In this document: piece after piece, positions 42,036-52,265 of the stretch
How positions within the stretch are numbered: the first letter of the stretch is position 1
Layout: every line of letters starts with the position of its first letter
Assembly: GCF_000161795.2 (NCBI RefSeq)
Contig: NZ_CP006882.1
Coordinates: forward strand, 1,178,001 to 1,242,000
Length of the DNA stretch: 64,000 nt
Source: Synechococcus sp. WH 8109
GTDB lineage: Bacteria; Cyanobacteriota; Cyanobacteriia; PCC-6307; Cyanobiaceae
Reading direction: 5' to 3'
Made by a program: the position numbers and the translations under genes
The notes under the pieces: generated by a model
What the model was told of the DNA's origin: nothing
Database searches by the model: none
The model's input: only the letters and a program-made list of their open reading frames with translations

Positions 42036-43871
42036 ATGGCGGGCCCTGAACCTGAACCGGTGAGCAGCGCTGCAGCAACCACCCCAGCCCCTTCAGCACC
42101 GGTGGTTCTGCCCAAGACCAGCGAAAGCGATCAACTGCTGAGGATTAGGCACTCCATGAGTCATGTGATGGCCATGGCTGTGCAGCAGTTGTTTCCAAAG
42201 GCACGCGTCACCATCGGCCCCTGGACCGAAACAGGTTTCTATTACGACTTCGACAATCCCGATCCCTTCACCGAGGCCGACCTGAAGGCCATCAAGAAGG
42301 GGATGATCAAGATCATCAACAAGAAGCTGCCTCTCGAACGGGTCGAGGTGAGCCGCAACGAGGCCGAGGAAAAAATCAAAGCCCAGAACGAGCCCTACAA
42401 GCTCGAGATTCTTGAAGGACTGCAGGAGCCGATCACCGTCTACACCCTTGGGGAGGACTGGTGGGACCTCTGTGCCGGCCCCCACGTGGATCACACCGGC
42501 CAACTCAATGCCAAGGCCTTCGAGCTGGAAAGCGTGGCGGGCGCTTACTGGCGAGGCGATGAAACCAAAGCGCAGCTGCAACGCATCTACGGCACGGCCT
42601 GGGAAACCCCGGAACAGCTGGCGGAGCACAAACGTCGCAAGGAAGAAGCGCTTCGCCGCGACCATCGCCGCATCGGCAAAGACCTCGACCTCTTCTCCAT
42701 CGAGGATGAAGCCGGGGCTGGTCTGGTGTTCTGGCACCCCCGCGGTGCCCGAATGCGCCTGTTGATCGAGGAGTTCTGGCGCCAGGCCCACTTCGAGGGC
42801 GGATACGAGCTCCTTTACACCCCCCACGTGGCGGACATCAGCCTCTGGAAGACCTCAGGCCACCTCGACTTCTACGCCGAGAGCATGTTCGGCCCGATGG
42901 AGGTGGACGAGCGGGAATACCAGCTCAAGCCGATGAACTGCCCGTTCCACGTGCTCACCTACGCCAGCAAACTGCGCAGCTACCGGGAACTGCCGATCCG
43001 CTGGGCAGAGCTTGGAACGGTGTATCGCTATGAGCGGCCCGGAGTGATGCACGGTCTGATGCGGGTGCGGGGCTTCACCCAGGACGATGCCCACGTGTTC
43101 TGCCTGCCGGAGCAGATCAGCGACGAGATCCTGAAGATCCTCGATCTCACCGAACGGATCCTCTCCTCCTTCGATTTCAGCAACTACGAGATCAATCTCT
43201 CCACCCGCCCCGAGAAGTCCATCGGCGATGACACCGTCTGGGACCTGGCCACCAAGGGACTGATTGAAGCCCTGGACCGCAAGGGTTGGGCATACAAAAT
43301 CGATGAGGGCGGCGGTGCCTTTTACGGACCGAAAATCGACCTCAAGATCGAAGACGCCATCGGCCGGATGTGGCAGTGCTCCACGATCCAGTTGGATTTC
43401 AACTTGCCGGAACGGTTCGATCTCGACTACGTCGCCGCCGACGGCAGCAAGCAGCGACCGATCATGATCCACCGCGCCATCTTCGGTTCGCTGGAGCGGT
43501 TCTTCGGGATCATGACCGAGAACTACGCCGGCGATTACCCCTTCTGGCTGGCCCCCGAGCAAGTGCGTCTGCTGCCTGTCACCGACGAGGTGCAGCCCTA
43601 CGCAGAACAAGTGTTGGACCAACTCACCAAAGCTGGCGTTCGCGCCACGATCGACCGCAGCGGTGACCGGCTCGGTAAGTTGATTCGCACCGGCGAACAG
43701 ATAAAAATCCCGGTGCTGGCTGTCATTGGTGCTAAGGAAGCGGAGCAGAACGCCGTGAGCCTTCGCAGCCGACGGGACGGTGACCTTGGGGTCACAGCGG
43801 TGGCCGACCTTCTCAGGGCTGCCCAGTTAGCCAACAGCGAGCGCGTCGCGGGCCTGGAGCTAAACCGATGA
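42036..43871 (+). CDS. thrS: Threonyl-tRNA synthetase lacking the TGS domain
   Basis: This class II synthetase has 611 residues, shorter than the 640 or so of E. coli ThrRS because the N-terminal TGS domain is missing. The protein goes from a Pro/Ala-rich lead (PEPEPVSSAAATTPAPSAPV) straight into the editing domain with HSMSHVMAMAVQQLFP and WWDLCAGPHVDHTGQL. The catalytic domain has MNCPFHVLTYASKLRSYREL (motif 1-2 region) and YRYERPGVMHGLMRVRGFTQ; motif 3 is in the later MIHRAIFGSLERFFGIMTEN. A GTG start at 42060 is an alternative that would free space for the divergent gene. DUF1824 overlaps its end as ATGA. Confidence 0.97.
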   Translation: MAGPEPEPVSSAAATTPAPSAPVVLPKTSESDQLLRIRHSMSHVMAMAVQQLFPKARVTIGPWTETGFYYDFDNPDPFTEADLKAIKKGMIKIINKKLPLERVEVSRNEAEEKIKAQNEPYKLEILEGLQEPITVYTLGEDWWDLCAGPHVDHTGQLNAKAFELESVAGAYWRGDETKAQLQRIYGTAWETPEQLAEHKRRKEEALRRDHRRIGKDLDLFSIEDEAGAGLVFWHPRGARMRLLIEEFWRQAHFEGGYELLYTPHVADISLWKTSGHLDFYAESMFGPMEVDEREYQLKPMNCPFHVLTYASKLRSYRELPIRWAELGTVYRYERPGVMHGLMRVRGFTQDDAHVFCLPEQISDEILKILDLTERILSSFDFSNYEINLSTRPEKSIGDDTVWDLATKGLIEALDRKGWAYKIDEGGGAFYGPKIDLKIEDAIGRMWQCSTIQLDFNLPERFDLDYVAADGSKQRPIMIHRAIFGSLERFFGIMTENYAGDYPFWLAPEQVRLLPVTDEVQPYAEQVLDQLTKAGVRATIDRSGDRLGKLIRTGEQIKIPVLAVIGAKEAEQNAVSLRSRRDGDLGVTAVADLLRAAQLANSERVAGLELNR

Positions 43872-44263
43872 CGGATTCCACTGTGCAGCACCTGGCCGAT
43901 CTCGCGCGTCTGCGAGGAGCGCCGGAGTTGCTTCCCCAGACCAGAAACGAGCTGCGAGGAGAACTCGATCAGGCGATGGCCAAGGCCAGCTGGTTCACCA
44001 TCGGCGTCATGGCCCCGTCCAGGGAGCAGGCCCTTACAGCGCTGCGCAGTCTCGAGCAAAGCCAACAGTGGGAGCCGCTGGAGCTCGTCGACAGCCCCGA
44101 GGAGCAGGGCCCTGTTTTCCTGAAAGCCAATCAGAAGGGGGGCACGATCCGCATTCGGATCGAGCATGGCCTTGGCGAAGGAATTCTGATCAGTGGACAC
44201 GGTGACGACGACAACACGCCAAGCACCACCTGGGGACCGCTTCCACTGGACTTCTTCTTCTGA
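43868..44263 (+). CDS. DUF1824 family protein
   Basis: The 131-residue protein has the pattern of DUF1824, a cyanobacterial family of unknown function: KASWFTIGVMAPSREQALTA near the centre. FLKANQKGGTIRIRIEHGLG is the most conserved block and continues EGILISGHGDDDN. The end is PLPLDFFF. It overlaps thrS by 4 bases and is followed 35 bases later by the glucokinase, all on the same strand. Confidence 0.88.
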   Translation: MTDSTVQHLADLARLRGAPELLPQTRNELRGELDQAMAKASWFTIGVMAPSREQALTALRSLEQSQQWEPLELVDSPEEQGPVFLKANQKGGTIRIRIEHGLGEGILISGHGDDDNTPSTTWGPLPLDFFF

Positions 44264-44298
44264 GCCAACCACGCTGGTAGGAGTTGCCGCAGCCCTTG

Positions 44299-45333
44299 AT
44301 GGCCACCACCACACTCCTGGCGGGGGACATGGGAGGCACCAAGACTCTGCTTGCTCTCTACGGGAGTGAGGCTGGCCAGCTGCGCCTGTTGCATCAGGAA
44401 CGCTTCCGCTCGGGAAAATGGCCATCGCTTGAGCCGATGCTCGAGGCCTTTCTCAACAATCGCCCCGCTGATCTCCCGGCTCCAGCGCATGCCTGCATCG
44501 CCGTTGCCGGTCCAGTGCGACACAGGGAGGCCAGGATCACCAACCTGCCCTGGCGGTTGCGGGAGGCCGACCTGGCGCGAGCTGCGGACATGGAACAGCT
44601 CGAGCTGGTGAATGATTTCGGCGTGCTGATTTACGGGCTGCCCCATTTCGACAGCCATCAGCAGGTGATCCTTCAGAAGGGCCACCAAGACAAGGGCCCC
44701 CTGGCCATTCTTGGTGCCGGCACCGGTCTCGGCATGGCAAGAGGCCTGCAGAGCGAACAGGGACTAGTGGCCCTGGCAAGCGAAGGAGGGCACCGCGAAT
44801 TTGCTCCGCGCAACGAAGCGGAATGGGAGCTGGCCTCCTGGCTCAAACAAGACCTCGGCGTCAGCCGCCTGTCGACCGAACGAATCGTGAGTGGCACCGG
44901 CCTGGGGCATGTGGCCCACTGGCTGCTTCAGAAACCCGATGCCGCCATGCACCCCCTGCGCAGCGTTGCTGAGGCTTGGCGGCGCAACAGTTCCAACGAT
45001 CTTCCCGCTCAGGTGAGCGTTGCCGCTGAAGTGGGTGATCCCTTGATGCATCGCGCCTTACAGCTTTGGCTGGAGGCCTATGGCTCAGCGGCAGGCGATC
45101 TTGCCCTTCAAGAACTCTGCACAGGAGGCCTATGGGTTGGCGGGGGCACCGCATCAAAACAACTGAAGGGACTGCAATCCGCCAGCTTTCTCAATGCGAT
45201 GCGCGATAAGGGACGCTTCCGTGAACTGATCGAAGGGATGCAGGTCACAGCGGTGATCGATCCCGATGCCGGACTGTTCAGTGCAGCCTGTCGCGCCCGG
45301 ATGCTGGCGGAGTCAGGTGGGACACTGGCCTGA
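44299..45333 (+). CDS. glk: Glucokinase
   Basis: This is a glucokinase of the bacterial Glk (not ROK) type. It phosphorylates glucose with ATP. From ATG 44299 it has 344 residues. The phosphate-1 loop is LLAGDMGGTKTLLALY. Further marks are CIAVAGPVRHREARITNLPW, LVNDFGVLIYGLP, LAILGAGTGLGMARGL, and LASEGGHREFAPRNEAEWEL. It lies between DUF1824 and thrB in a run of plus-strand genes. A ROK-type kinase at 52266 is a second candidate for hexose phosphorylation. An open TTG five codons upstream was not chosen. Confidence 0.95.
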   Translation: MATTTLLAGDMGGTKTLLALYGSEAGQLRLLHQERFRSGKWPSLEPMLEAFLNNRPADLPAPAHACIAVAGPVRHREARITNLPWRLREADLARAADMEQLELVNDFGVLIYGLPHFDSHQQVILQKGHQDKGPLAILGAGTGLGMARGLQSEQGLVALASEGGHREFAPRNEAEWELASWLKQDLGVSRLSTERIVSGTGLGHVAHWLLQKPDAAMHPLRSVAEAWRRNSSNDLPAQVSVAAEVGDPLMHRALQLWLEAYGSAAGDLALQELCTGGLWVGGGTASKQLKGLQSASFLNAMRDKGRFRELIEGMQVTAVIDPDAGLFSAACRARMLAESGGTLA

Positions 45334-45347
45334 GCAGAGGATCAGCG

Positions 45348-46295
45348 ATGGCGCAGCCGCGCATCGGTCAGAAAGTGGTCGTGGACGTCCCGGCAACCAC
45401 CGCCAATCTCGGCCCCGGATTTGACTGCCTCGGTGCAGCCCTTGATCTGAACAACCGCTTCGCGATGCGGCGGATCGAAGGGGGCGGTGAACGATTTGAG
45501 CTGATTATTGAGGGAACGGAGGGCAGTCACCTCCGGGGTGGGCCTGAGAACCTCGTTTACCGAGCGGCCCAACGGGTTTGGAAAGCGGCTGGGCTGGAAC
45601 CCGTCGCCCTTGAGGCACGGGTACGTCTTGCCGTGCCACCAGCACGGGGGCTGGGCAGCAGTGCCACGGCGATCGTGGCGGGATTGATGGGAGCCAATGC
45701 CCTCGTCGGTGAACCTCTCTCCAAAGAGAAGCTGCTTGAGCTTGCCATCGATATCGAAGGTCACTCCGACAACGTTGTGCCCTCTCTTCTGGGGGGCCTC
45801 TGCATGACCGCCAAGGCTGCCTCTCAGCGTTGGCGCGTGGTGCGTTGCGAATGGACGCCGAGCGTGAAGGCTGTCGTGGCGATTCCATCGATTCGCCTGA
45901 GCACCAGCGAAGCCCGCCGGGCCATGCCCAAGACCATCCCCGTTGGCGACGCAGTGGTCAACCTGGGTGCCCTGACACTGCTGCTGCAAGGGCTGCGAAC
46001 CGGTAATGGTGATCTGATCTCCGACGGCATGCACGACCGTTTGCACGAGCCTTACCGCTGGCGCCTAATCAAAGGCGGCGACCAGGTCAAACAGGCCGCC
46101 ATGGACGCGGGAGCCTGGGGCTGCGCCATCAGCGGAGCCGGACCAAGCGTCCTGGCTCTGTGCGAGGAAGACAAAGGCCCAGTCGTCAGCCGAGCCATGG
46201 TCAAAGCCTGGGAAGCTGCGGGGGTCGCCAGCCGCGCGCCGGTGCTGAATTTGCAGACCTCAGGCAGCCACTGGCAACCGGCCGACGATGAGTAG
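45348..46295 (+). CDS. thrB: Homoserine kinase
   Basis: This GHMP kinase phosphorylates homoserine on the path to threonine. The 315-residue protein has PATTANLGPGFDCLGAALDL at the N-terminus. Its ATP-binding GHMP motif is VPPARGLGSSATAIVAGLMG. The C-terminal motif is AWGCAISGAGPSVLALCEED. The start ATG lies 12 bases after the glucokinase stop. Being next to thrS and glk is a matter of shared transcription, not pathway. Confidence 0.97.
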   Translation: MAQPRIGQKVVVDVPATTANLGPGFDCLGAALDLNNRFAMRRIEGGGERFELIIEGTEGSHLRGGPENLVYRAAQRVWKAAGLEPVALEARVRLAVPPARGLGSSATAIVAGLMGANALVGEPLSKEKLLELAIDIEGHSDNVVPSLLGGLCMTAKAASQRWRVVRCEWTPSVKAVVAIPSIRLSTSEARRAMPKTIPVGDAVVNLGALTLLLQGLRTGNGDLISDGMHDRLHEPYRWRLIKGGDQVKQAAMDAGAWGCAISGAGPSVLALCEEDKGPVVSRAMVKAWEAAGVASRAPVLNLQTSGSHWQPADDE

Positions 46296-46352
46296 ATCCA
46301 CCTAAACAGGGCATTCGGCCCTGTTAGCTTTGTTAAAGATTGCGGACAAGGA

Positions 46353-47888
46353 ATGGACGCTGGGTTAGCAGAGCTTGCTGTCTCGAGCAGTCCTTTCCCT
46401 TGGTTATCTCTGATTGTGCTGTTGCCGGCGGCAGCAGCTCTGGTGCTGCCACTGGTTCCGAGCAGCGAAGAGAAGCCATCCACCACGCCCAAGATCATCA
46501 CCCTGGTCGTCCTTCTGGTCGATCTTCTTTTGATGATGGGAGTGTTTGCCACCCGCTTCGACCCCAGCGCTGAAGGGCTGCAGCTGGTGGAGCGGGTGAG
46601 CTGGCTCCCAGCACTAGGCCTCGAATGGTCCCTTGGTGTGGATGGTCTTTCAGCACCTCTTGTGGTGCTCAGCGGCCTGGTCACATTTCTGTCTGTGGCG
46701 GCCAGCTGGTCGGTTCAGCGCAAATCACGGCTGTACTTCGCCCTGATGCTTGTTCAGGCCTCGGCCCAAGGCCTGGTGTTTCTTTCGCAGGACTTCCTGC
46801 TCTTCTTCCTGGCCTGGGAGCTGGAGCTTGTTCCCGTCTACCTGCTGATTGCCATCTGGGGCGGACAAAACCGCCAGTACGCCGCGACCAAATTCATCCT
46901 CTACACGGCCCTGGCCTCTCTGCTGATCCTGATCAGCGGCCTGGCACTGGCCCTCTCCGGAGACACGTTTACCTTCAACATCACGGAACTGGCGGCTCGA
47001 TCTCCCGGCGGCAGCTTCGGCCTGTTGTGTTACGTGGGTTTCTTGATTGGCTTCGGCGTGAAACTGCCGATGTTCCCGCTCCACACCTGGCTGCCCGATG
47101 CCCACGGTGAGGCAAACGCTCCGGTGTCGATGCTGCTGGCCGGGGTGCTCCTGAAGATGGGCGGCTACGCCCTGCTGCGCTTCAACGTGCAGATGCTTCC
47201 AGAAGCTCACGCCATCCTGGCGCCAGCCCTCGTGATCCTTGGGATCGTGAACATCGTTTACGGCGCGCTCAACGCCTTCGCCCAGGACAACGTCAAACGC
47301 AGGATTGCCTGCAGTTCCGTGAGCCATATGGGCTTTGTACTGGTTGGGATCGGTGCCGTTGATGCCCTTGGAATCAGCGGAGCCATGCTCCAGATGGTGA
47401 GCCATGGCCTGATCGCAGCCGCGATGTTCTTCGTGACGGGCGTGTTCTACGAGCGAACCAAGACCCTCTCGATCCCCAACATGGGCGGATTGGCCAAGGC
47501 GCTGCCAATCACTTTTGCCTTCTTTCTTGCCAGCTCCCTGGCGTCGCTGGCGCTGCCAGGCATGAGTGGCTTCATCAGCGAAATCACCGTGTTCCTCGGC
47601 ATCACCAGCCAGGAAGCCTTCACGTCAGTATTCCGATCGATCACCGTGCTGCTGGCCGCCATCGGACTGGTGCTCACACCGATTTATCTGCTCTCCATGT
47701 GCCGAAGGGTGTTCTTTGGCCCCAGGATTCCGGCACTGGCCAGCGTGGCTGACATGCGCCCCAGGGAGCTGGTGATTGGCCTGAGCCTGCTGGTGCCAAC
47801 CCTGGTGATCGGCATCTGGCCCCGCATTGCCATGGACCTCTACGAAGCTTCTACCAATGCTCTGGCCCTGCAGTTCATTGCCAGCTGA
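46353..47888 (+). CDS. ndhD: NAD(P)H-quinone oxidoreductase (NDH-1) subunit 4
   Basis: NdhD is a proton-translocating antiporter-like subunit of NDH-1 in the thylakoid membrane. The 511-residue protein has about 14 helices. Signature parts are [20 protein letters not shown] with the key Glu, FKLPM-like [20 protein letters not shown], and [29 protein letters not shown] and [17 protein letters not shown] follow. Several ndhD paralogues occur in cyanobacteria, and which one this is cannot be decided from the sequence alone. The next gene, an oligopeptidase, starts 1 base after the stop. Confidence 0.95.
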   Translation: MDAGLAELAVSSSPFPWLSLIVLLPAAAALVLPLVPSSEEKPSTTPKIITLVVLLVDLLLMMGVFATRFDPSAEGLQLVERVSWLPALGLEWSLGVDGLSAPLVVLSGLVTFLSVAASWSVQRKSRLYFALMLVQASAQGLVFLSQDFLLFFLAWELELVPVYLLIAIWGGQNRQYAATKFILYTALASLLILISGLALALSGDTFTFNITELAARSPGGSFGLLCYVGFLIGFGVKLPMFPLHTWLPDAHGEANAPVSMLLAGVLLKMGGYALLRFNVQMLPEAHAILAPALVILGIVNIVYGALNAFAQDNVKRRIACSSVSHMGFVLVGIGAVDALGISGAMLQMVSHGLIAAAMFFVTGVFYERTKTLSIPNMGGLAKALPITFAFFLASSLASLALPGMSGFISEITVFLGITSQEAFTSVFRSITVLLAAIGLVLTPIYLLSMCRRVFFGPRIPALASVADMRPRELVIGLSLLVPTLVIGIWPRIAMDLYEASTNALALQFIAS

Positions 47889-47889
47889 A

Positions 47890-49992
47890 ATGTCGACTGT
47901 TTCCCCCCTCCTGCGCGGCCAAGGGCTTCCCGAGTTCCGGGCCATTTCCCCTGAGCTCGTCAGCACAGACATCCCGGTTTTGCTCGCACAGCTGGATCAG
48001 GACTTCACTACGCTCGAGCAGGCTCTTGAGTCGGCCCTCGCCGGACCCTCGAAGCTGTCCTGGGATCGGGTGATGCAACCGCTGCAGGGCATCGGCGAAC
48101 GACTGCGTTGGAGCTGGGGTGTGGTGTCACACCTCAATGGCGTCTGCAATTCCGCTGAGCTGCGCGATGCCCATGCCGCCCAGCAACCCGATGTTGTGCG
48201 CCTCAGCAACCGCCTTGGCCAAAGCCAGATTCTCCATCGGGCCTTGATGGCCCTTCAAAGCGATCCCTCCGAACCGCTCAACCCAACCCAGGAGCGGATT
48301 CTGAAATCAGAACTGCTCTCGATGCAGCAACGCGGGGTTGGCCTTAGTGGCGATGAGAAGGCAGCCTTTAACCACACCAGTGAACGCCTGGCCGCTCTCT
48401 CCACCCAGTTCGGCAACCACGTGCTCGATGCCACGCAGCAGTGGACCTTGAAACTCAGCCAGCCCAACGAGGTGGAAGGCCTGCCGCAACGGGCCTTGGA
48501 GGCACTGGCCGCAGCAGCGCGTGAAGCAGGGGATGCTGATGCGTCTGCGGAGTCCGGCCCGTGGCTGCTGGGACTGGACATGCCCCGCTATTTGCCCTTC
48601 CTAACCCACGCCAACAACAGATCCCTGCGGGAAAAGGCCTATCGCGCCCATGTGGGGCGAGCCAGTGAAGGCGAGCTCGACAACAGGGCACTGATCGAGG
48701 AGATCCTGACCCTGAGGCGAGAGCAAGCGTCCCGCCTGGGCTATGCCCATTGGGCTGACCTAAGCCTCAGCGCCAAGATGGCCGACGATGTTCCGGCAGT
48801 TGAAGCACTGTTGGAAGAACTGCGCGCTGCGGCATACCCAGCAGCTGTGGAAGAGCTGCGGGATCTCCAAGCCATCGCCAGGGAGCACAAGGCCCCCGAA
48901 GCCGATGAGCTGGCTCCCTGGGACATCGCCTACTGGTCGGAGAAGTTGCGCCAATCCCGGTTCGATCTGGACCAAGAAGCGCTGCGTCCATGGTTCCCGC
49001 TGCCGCAGGTGCTCGAAGGCCTTTTCAGCCTTTGTACTCGTCTATTCGACGTCGAGATCGTTGCCGCCGACGGCGAGGCACCGACCTGGAACGACGATGT
49101 GCGCTTCTTCCGGGTGAAGCGCTCCGATGGCACACCGATTGCCGGCTTCTACCTCGACCCTTACAGCAGGCCCGCCAGCAAACGCGGTGGAGCCTGGATG
49201 GATGAATGCCTGGGCCTGAGCAAGAAACCCGATGGCTCTGTGGTGCTGCCGGTGGCCTACCTGATCTGCAACCAGACCCCACCTGTGGGCGACACGCCCA
49301 GTCTGATGAGCTTCGAGGAAGTGGAGACCCTCTTCCATGAATTCGGCCATGGGCTCCAGCACATGCTCACCACAGTTGAGGAACCGGAGGCCGCCGGCAT
49401 AAGCAACGTGGAATGGGATGCCGTGGAACTCCCCAGCCAGTTCATGGAGAACTGGTGCCTTGATCACGCCACCTTGATGGGCATGGCGCGCCACTGGCAA
49501 ACCGGTGAACCCCTGCCTGAGTCGGAATTCAACAAGCTGCGCAGCAGCCGCACCTTCAATGCAGGCTTCGCCACCCTGCGGCAGGTTCACTTTGCCCTGA
49601 GTGACCTCCGCCTCCACAGCCAGTGGACGCCGAAACTTGGTGTCAGCCCAGACGGACTGCGCCGTGAGATCGCCGCCACCACCACGGTGATGGATCCCAT
49701 CCCGGAGGATCAGTTCCTCTGCGCCTTCGGCCACATCTTCGCGGGGGGCTACTCCGCTGGGTACTACTCCTACAAGTGGGCTGAAGTTCTAAGCGCAGAT
49801 GCCTTCTCCGCTTTTGAGGAGGTGGGTCTGGATCAGGAGGATCAGGTTCGTGCAACGGGAGCCCGCTTCCGCGACACCGTGCTCAGCCTCGGTGGCAGCC
49901 GCTCCCCAGCAGAGGTATTTGAAGCCTTCCGAGGCCGTCCTGCCAGCACCGAGGCCCTGATTCGCCATTCCGGCCTGGTGGCCGCGGCCTGA
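47890..49992 (+). CDS. prlC: M3 family oligopeptidase (oligopeptidase A)
   Basis: This is a cytoplasmic zinc endopeptidase that cleaves short peptides, including leftover signal peptides. The 700 residues fit the family. The zinc motif is in VETLFHEFGHGLQHML, with the third ligand Glu about 30 residues later (AGISNVEWDAVELPSQFMEN). Substrate-binding GYYSYKWAEVLSADAFSAF and the start LPEFRAISPELVSTDIPVLL are typical. It begins one base after the ndhD stop, on the same strand. The gene name follows E. coli OpdA/PrlC. Confidence 0.94.
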   Translation: MSTVSPLLRGQGLPEFRAISPELVSTDIPVLLAQLDQDFTTLEQALESALAGPSKLSWDRVMQPLQGIGERLRWSWGVVSHLNGVCNSAELRDAHAAQQPDVVRLSNRLGQSQILHRALMALQSDPSEPLNPTQERILKSELLSMQQRGVGLSGDEKAAFNHTSERLAALSTQFGNHVLDATQQWTLKLSQPNEVEGLPQRALEALAAAAREAGDADASAESGPWLLGLDMPRYLPFLTHANNRSLREKAYRAHVGRASEGELDNRALIEEILTLRREQASRLGYAHWADLSLSAKMADDVPAVEALLEELRAAAYPAAVEELRDLQAIAREHKAPEADELAPWDIAYWSEKLRQSRFDLDQEALRPWFPLPQVLEGLFSLCTRLFDVEIVAADGEAPTWNDDVRFFRVKRSDGTPIAGFYLDPYSRPASKRGGAWMDECLGLSKKPDGSVVLPVAYLICNQTPPVGDTPSLMSFEEVETLFHEFGHGLQHMLTTVEEPEAAGISNVEWDAVELPSQFMENWCLDHATLMGMARHWQTGEPLPESEFNKLRSSRTFNAGFATLRQVHFALSDLRLHSQWTPKLGVSPDGLRREIAATTTVMDPIPEDQFLCAFGHIFAGGYSAGYYSYKWAEVLSADAFSAFEEVGLDQEDQVRATGARFRDTVLSLGGSRSPAEVFEAFRGRPASTEALIRHSGLVAAA

Positions 49993-49994
49993 GC

Positions 49995-50582
49995 TCAGGC
50001 GCGCAAGCTGCTGCAAAGCCGTCGAATCGCGGCGGGGTGGCTGATCAGTTGCTGATGGGTCCAGACCGGTATTTCCTCACACCGGCCCAAGGGCAGAACG
50101 GCCCTCCAGCCGGGGCAGACCATCAGATCCCAGCGGCAAAAGAAACTGGAGCACTCGACCCCAGCCAGTGCATCGGGTTGGCGATTCAGCTCGCGCAGCA
50201 GGCGACTTCCCACTTTCATGTCTGCCGCACCGGCCAGGAGCGGGCGGGGAATCATCTGAGCAGCCAGGGTGCCCTGCTGCGGGCTGCCCACGCTGAAGAA
50301 GCGCCGGGTGCGCTGCCCCCCCCCCAGTTCCTGCAGCCAGATCCTGCCGATCACGCCCCCCATCGAAAAACCCAGAAGATCGACCTTGGCGTCAGCACCA
50401 AAGCGCTGCTGAATGTGCTGATCCAGGCGAGAGGCCAGCTGCCGCAGGGGAATCCAACCCAGACCATGGGACAGATGCGGCGCCAACAGCGGGCGATCGG
50501 GCTGGTCCAAACCCTGAACCAATCGGTGAAACAGGCGAGGCGTGTCCCAGAGACCATGGACCAGCACCAACGGGATGCTCAC
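49995..50582 (-). CDS. Alpha/beta hydrolase (lipase-like)
   Basis: The 195-residue protein has an HG start motif (IPLVLVHGLWDTPRLFHRLV) and the nucleophile elbow LLGFSMGGVIGRIWL. The rest of the triad would be an Asp in CRWDLMVCPGWRAVLP and the His in HQQLISHPAAIRRLC. The size and motifs fit small triacylglycerol lipase / esterase-like proteins. The substrate is unknown. It overlaps folB by 4 bases (ATGA) and is the last gene of the tamB-to-lipase run. Confidence 0.85.
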   Translation of the reverse strand: MSIPLVLVHGLWDTPRLFHRLVQGLDQPDRPLLAPHLSHGLGWIPLRQLASRLDQHIQQRFGADAKVDLLGFSMGGVIGRIWLQELGGGQRTRRFFSVGSPQQGTLAAQMIPRPLLAGAADMKVGSRLLRELNRQPDALAGVECSSFFCRWDLMVCPGWRAVLPLGRCEEIPVWTHQQLISHPAAIRRLCSSLRA

Positions 50583-50950
50583 AGGGCTGATCTCCCGCCA
50601 TGGCGGGAGCGTTCCACGAACACGCGGCCGTTAAATCCTGGAACCGGTGCAGCACATTTGGTCAATCGCAGCCAGACCGGGATGGGCCCGTACAGCGTTT
50701 CCAGCCGATCCAGCATCTGCTCACTGAAGTGCTCGATGGTGAGGCAACGAACCTGCTGGGACAAGCTTTCCAGTGCCTGAATTGCCACCCCGTAGTCCAG
50801 GCTCTGGCTCAGGTCGTCGGCCACTGCAGCAGCTTTGAGATCGAGCTGAATACTGAAATCAAGTCTGAACCATTGACCATCCCGACGTTCGTGTTCCAAC
50901 ACCCCGACATGGGCCCACAACCGCAGGTCCCTCACACCGATGCAATCCAT
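50579..50950 (-). CDS. folB: Dihydroneopterin aldolase
   Basis: FolB converts 7,8-dihydroneopterin to the hydroxymethyl pterin in folate synthesis. The 123-residue protein has VRDLRLWAHVGVLEHERRDG with the conserved Glu-His region. LDFSIQLDLKAAAVADDLSQ then SLDYGVAIQALE, and LTIEHFSEQMLDRLETLYGP follow. The Lys in LRLTKCAAPVPGFNG is the family's catalytic-type lysine. It shares one base with the end of proA and overlaps the hydrolase gene by 4 bases. Confidence 0.94.
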   Translation of the reverse strand: MDCIGVRDLRLWAHVGVLEHERRDGQWFRLDFSIQLDLKAAAVADDLSQSLDYGVAIQALESLSQQVRCLTIEHFSEQMLDRLETLYGPIPVWLRLTKCAAPVPGFNGRVFVERSRHGGRSAL

Positions 50951-52257
50951 CAGAGCGGCCGATCGATGTGGGTGAAGACGCGGCTGCCATTGGCGTAGTC
51001 GGCAGCGATGTGGCCCTCGCCGCGCAACCGATAGCGGTAAGTCACCAACCCTTCCAGACCAACGGGTCCGCGGGGCGGCAGGGTCTGGGTGCTGATGCCC
51101 ACCTCAGCGCCGAATCCGTAACGGAACCCATCGGCGAAGCGGCTGGAGCAGTTGTGATAGACCCCTGCGCTATCCACCGCCGCGAGGAAACGATCAGCCA
51201 CCTGGGCATCCTCCGTCAGGATCACTTCGGTGTGACGCGATCCATAGGAACGGATGTGATCGGTGGCTGCCTCGAGATCGTCCACCAGCTTCACCGCCAG
51301 GATCAGATCCAAATACTCCGTGCTCCAGTCCTCCTCCCTAGCCGCTTCCGCCACGCCAAGGGCCACGCTCTCGGCATCGCCCCGCAGCTGCACCCCGGCA
51401 GCAGCGAAGGCCGGCAGCGCAGCGGCGAGAAAAGGCTGCGCAATCGAGCGGTGGACCAGCAAGGTCTCAATGGCGTTGCAGGCGGCGGGGTACTGGCTCT
51501 TGCTGTCCAGCGCCACCCGAACGGCTTTGTCGACGTCGGCCGCCGCATCCACGTAGAGGTGGCAAACCCCATCGGCATGGCCCAGCACAGGAATGCGGGT
51601 GTTGTCCTGGATGAAGCGCACAAGTTCGTTGCTCCCCCTGGGAATGATCAGGTCCACGAGGCCATCGAGACGCAACAAGGCCAGGCTTTCTTGACGGGTG
51701 GTGAGCAGAGCCAGGGCATCGGCAGACACCGAACTGGCCGCCAGGCCTGCCTGCAGGGCATCCATCACAGCCTCATTGGTGCAGCGAGCCTCACTGCCCC
51801 CTTTCAACAGAGCACCGTTGCCAGAACGGATCGCCAGCGAGGCGATCTGCATCACCGCATCCGGCCTGGCTTCAAAGATCACACCCACCACCCCAAGCGG
51901 AACGGAGACCCGTTCCAGCACAAGGCCCTGATCCAGCTCCCGATGCAACTGACGACAACCCAGCGGGTCACTCAGGCTGGCCACCTTGCGGACGCCATCA
52001 ATGGCCGCCGCCAACTTGGTGTCATCCAGCTTCAGCCGCGCCATCAGAGCCGGCGCCAACCCCTCGGCTGCAGAGCGTTGGAGGTCTTCACGGTTGGCCG
52101 CGAGGATGCTTTCTGCACGGTCGGTCAGCGCGTCCGCCATCGCCTGAAGCGCCTCGGCTCTTTGGCCGTCATCGGTCTGCCCCAGATCAACAGCAGCACG
52201 GCGGACAGCCGCGGCACGCTGCAGCAACGCAGCAGAAGGCTCTGGAACGCTGGACAT
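50950..52257 (-). CDS. proA: Gamma-glutamyl phosphate reductase
   Basis: ProA reduces glutamyl-5-phosphate with NADPH in proline synthesis. The ATG at 52257 gives 435 residues, the normal length; the open frame upstream is a shadow of the ROK gene. Landmarks are [20 protein letters not shown] and [17 protein letters not shown]. The catalytic Cys lies in [37 protein letters not shown] is near the end. It follows the ROK kinase gene by 8 bases and shares a base with folB. Confidence 0.97.
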   Translation of the reverse strand: MSSVPEPSAALLQRAAAVRRAAVDLGQTDDGQRAEALQAMADALTDRAESILAANREDLQRSAAEGLAPALMARLKLDDTKLAAAIDGVRKVASLSDPLGCRQLHRELDQGLVLERVSVPLGVVGVIFEARPDAVMQIASLAIRSGNGALLKGGSEARCTNEAVMDALQAGLAASSVSADALALLTTRQESLALLRLDGLVDLIIPRGSNELVRFIQDNTRIPVLGHADGVCHLYVDAAADVDKAVRVALDSKSQYPAACNAIETLLVHRSIAQPFLAAALPAFAAAGVQLRGDAESVALGVAEAAREEDWSTEYLDLILAVKLVDDLEAATDHIRSYGSRHTEVILTEDAQVADRFLAAVDSAGVYHNCSSRFADGFRYGFGAEVGISTQTLPPRGPVGLEGLVTYRYRLRGEGHIAADYANGSRVFTHIDRPL

Positions 52258-52265
52258 CAAGGCAA

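Noticed and set aside
42855-43622. Minus-strand 255-codon frame
   Set aside because: It lies entirely within thrS in antisense.
51000-52257. Longer proA starting at 52533
   Set aside because: The extra 92 codons overlap the ROK kinase gene and do not look like ProA; ATG 52257 gives the normal length.
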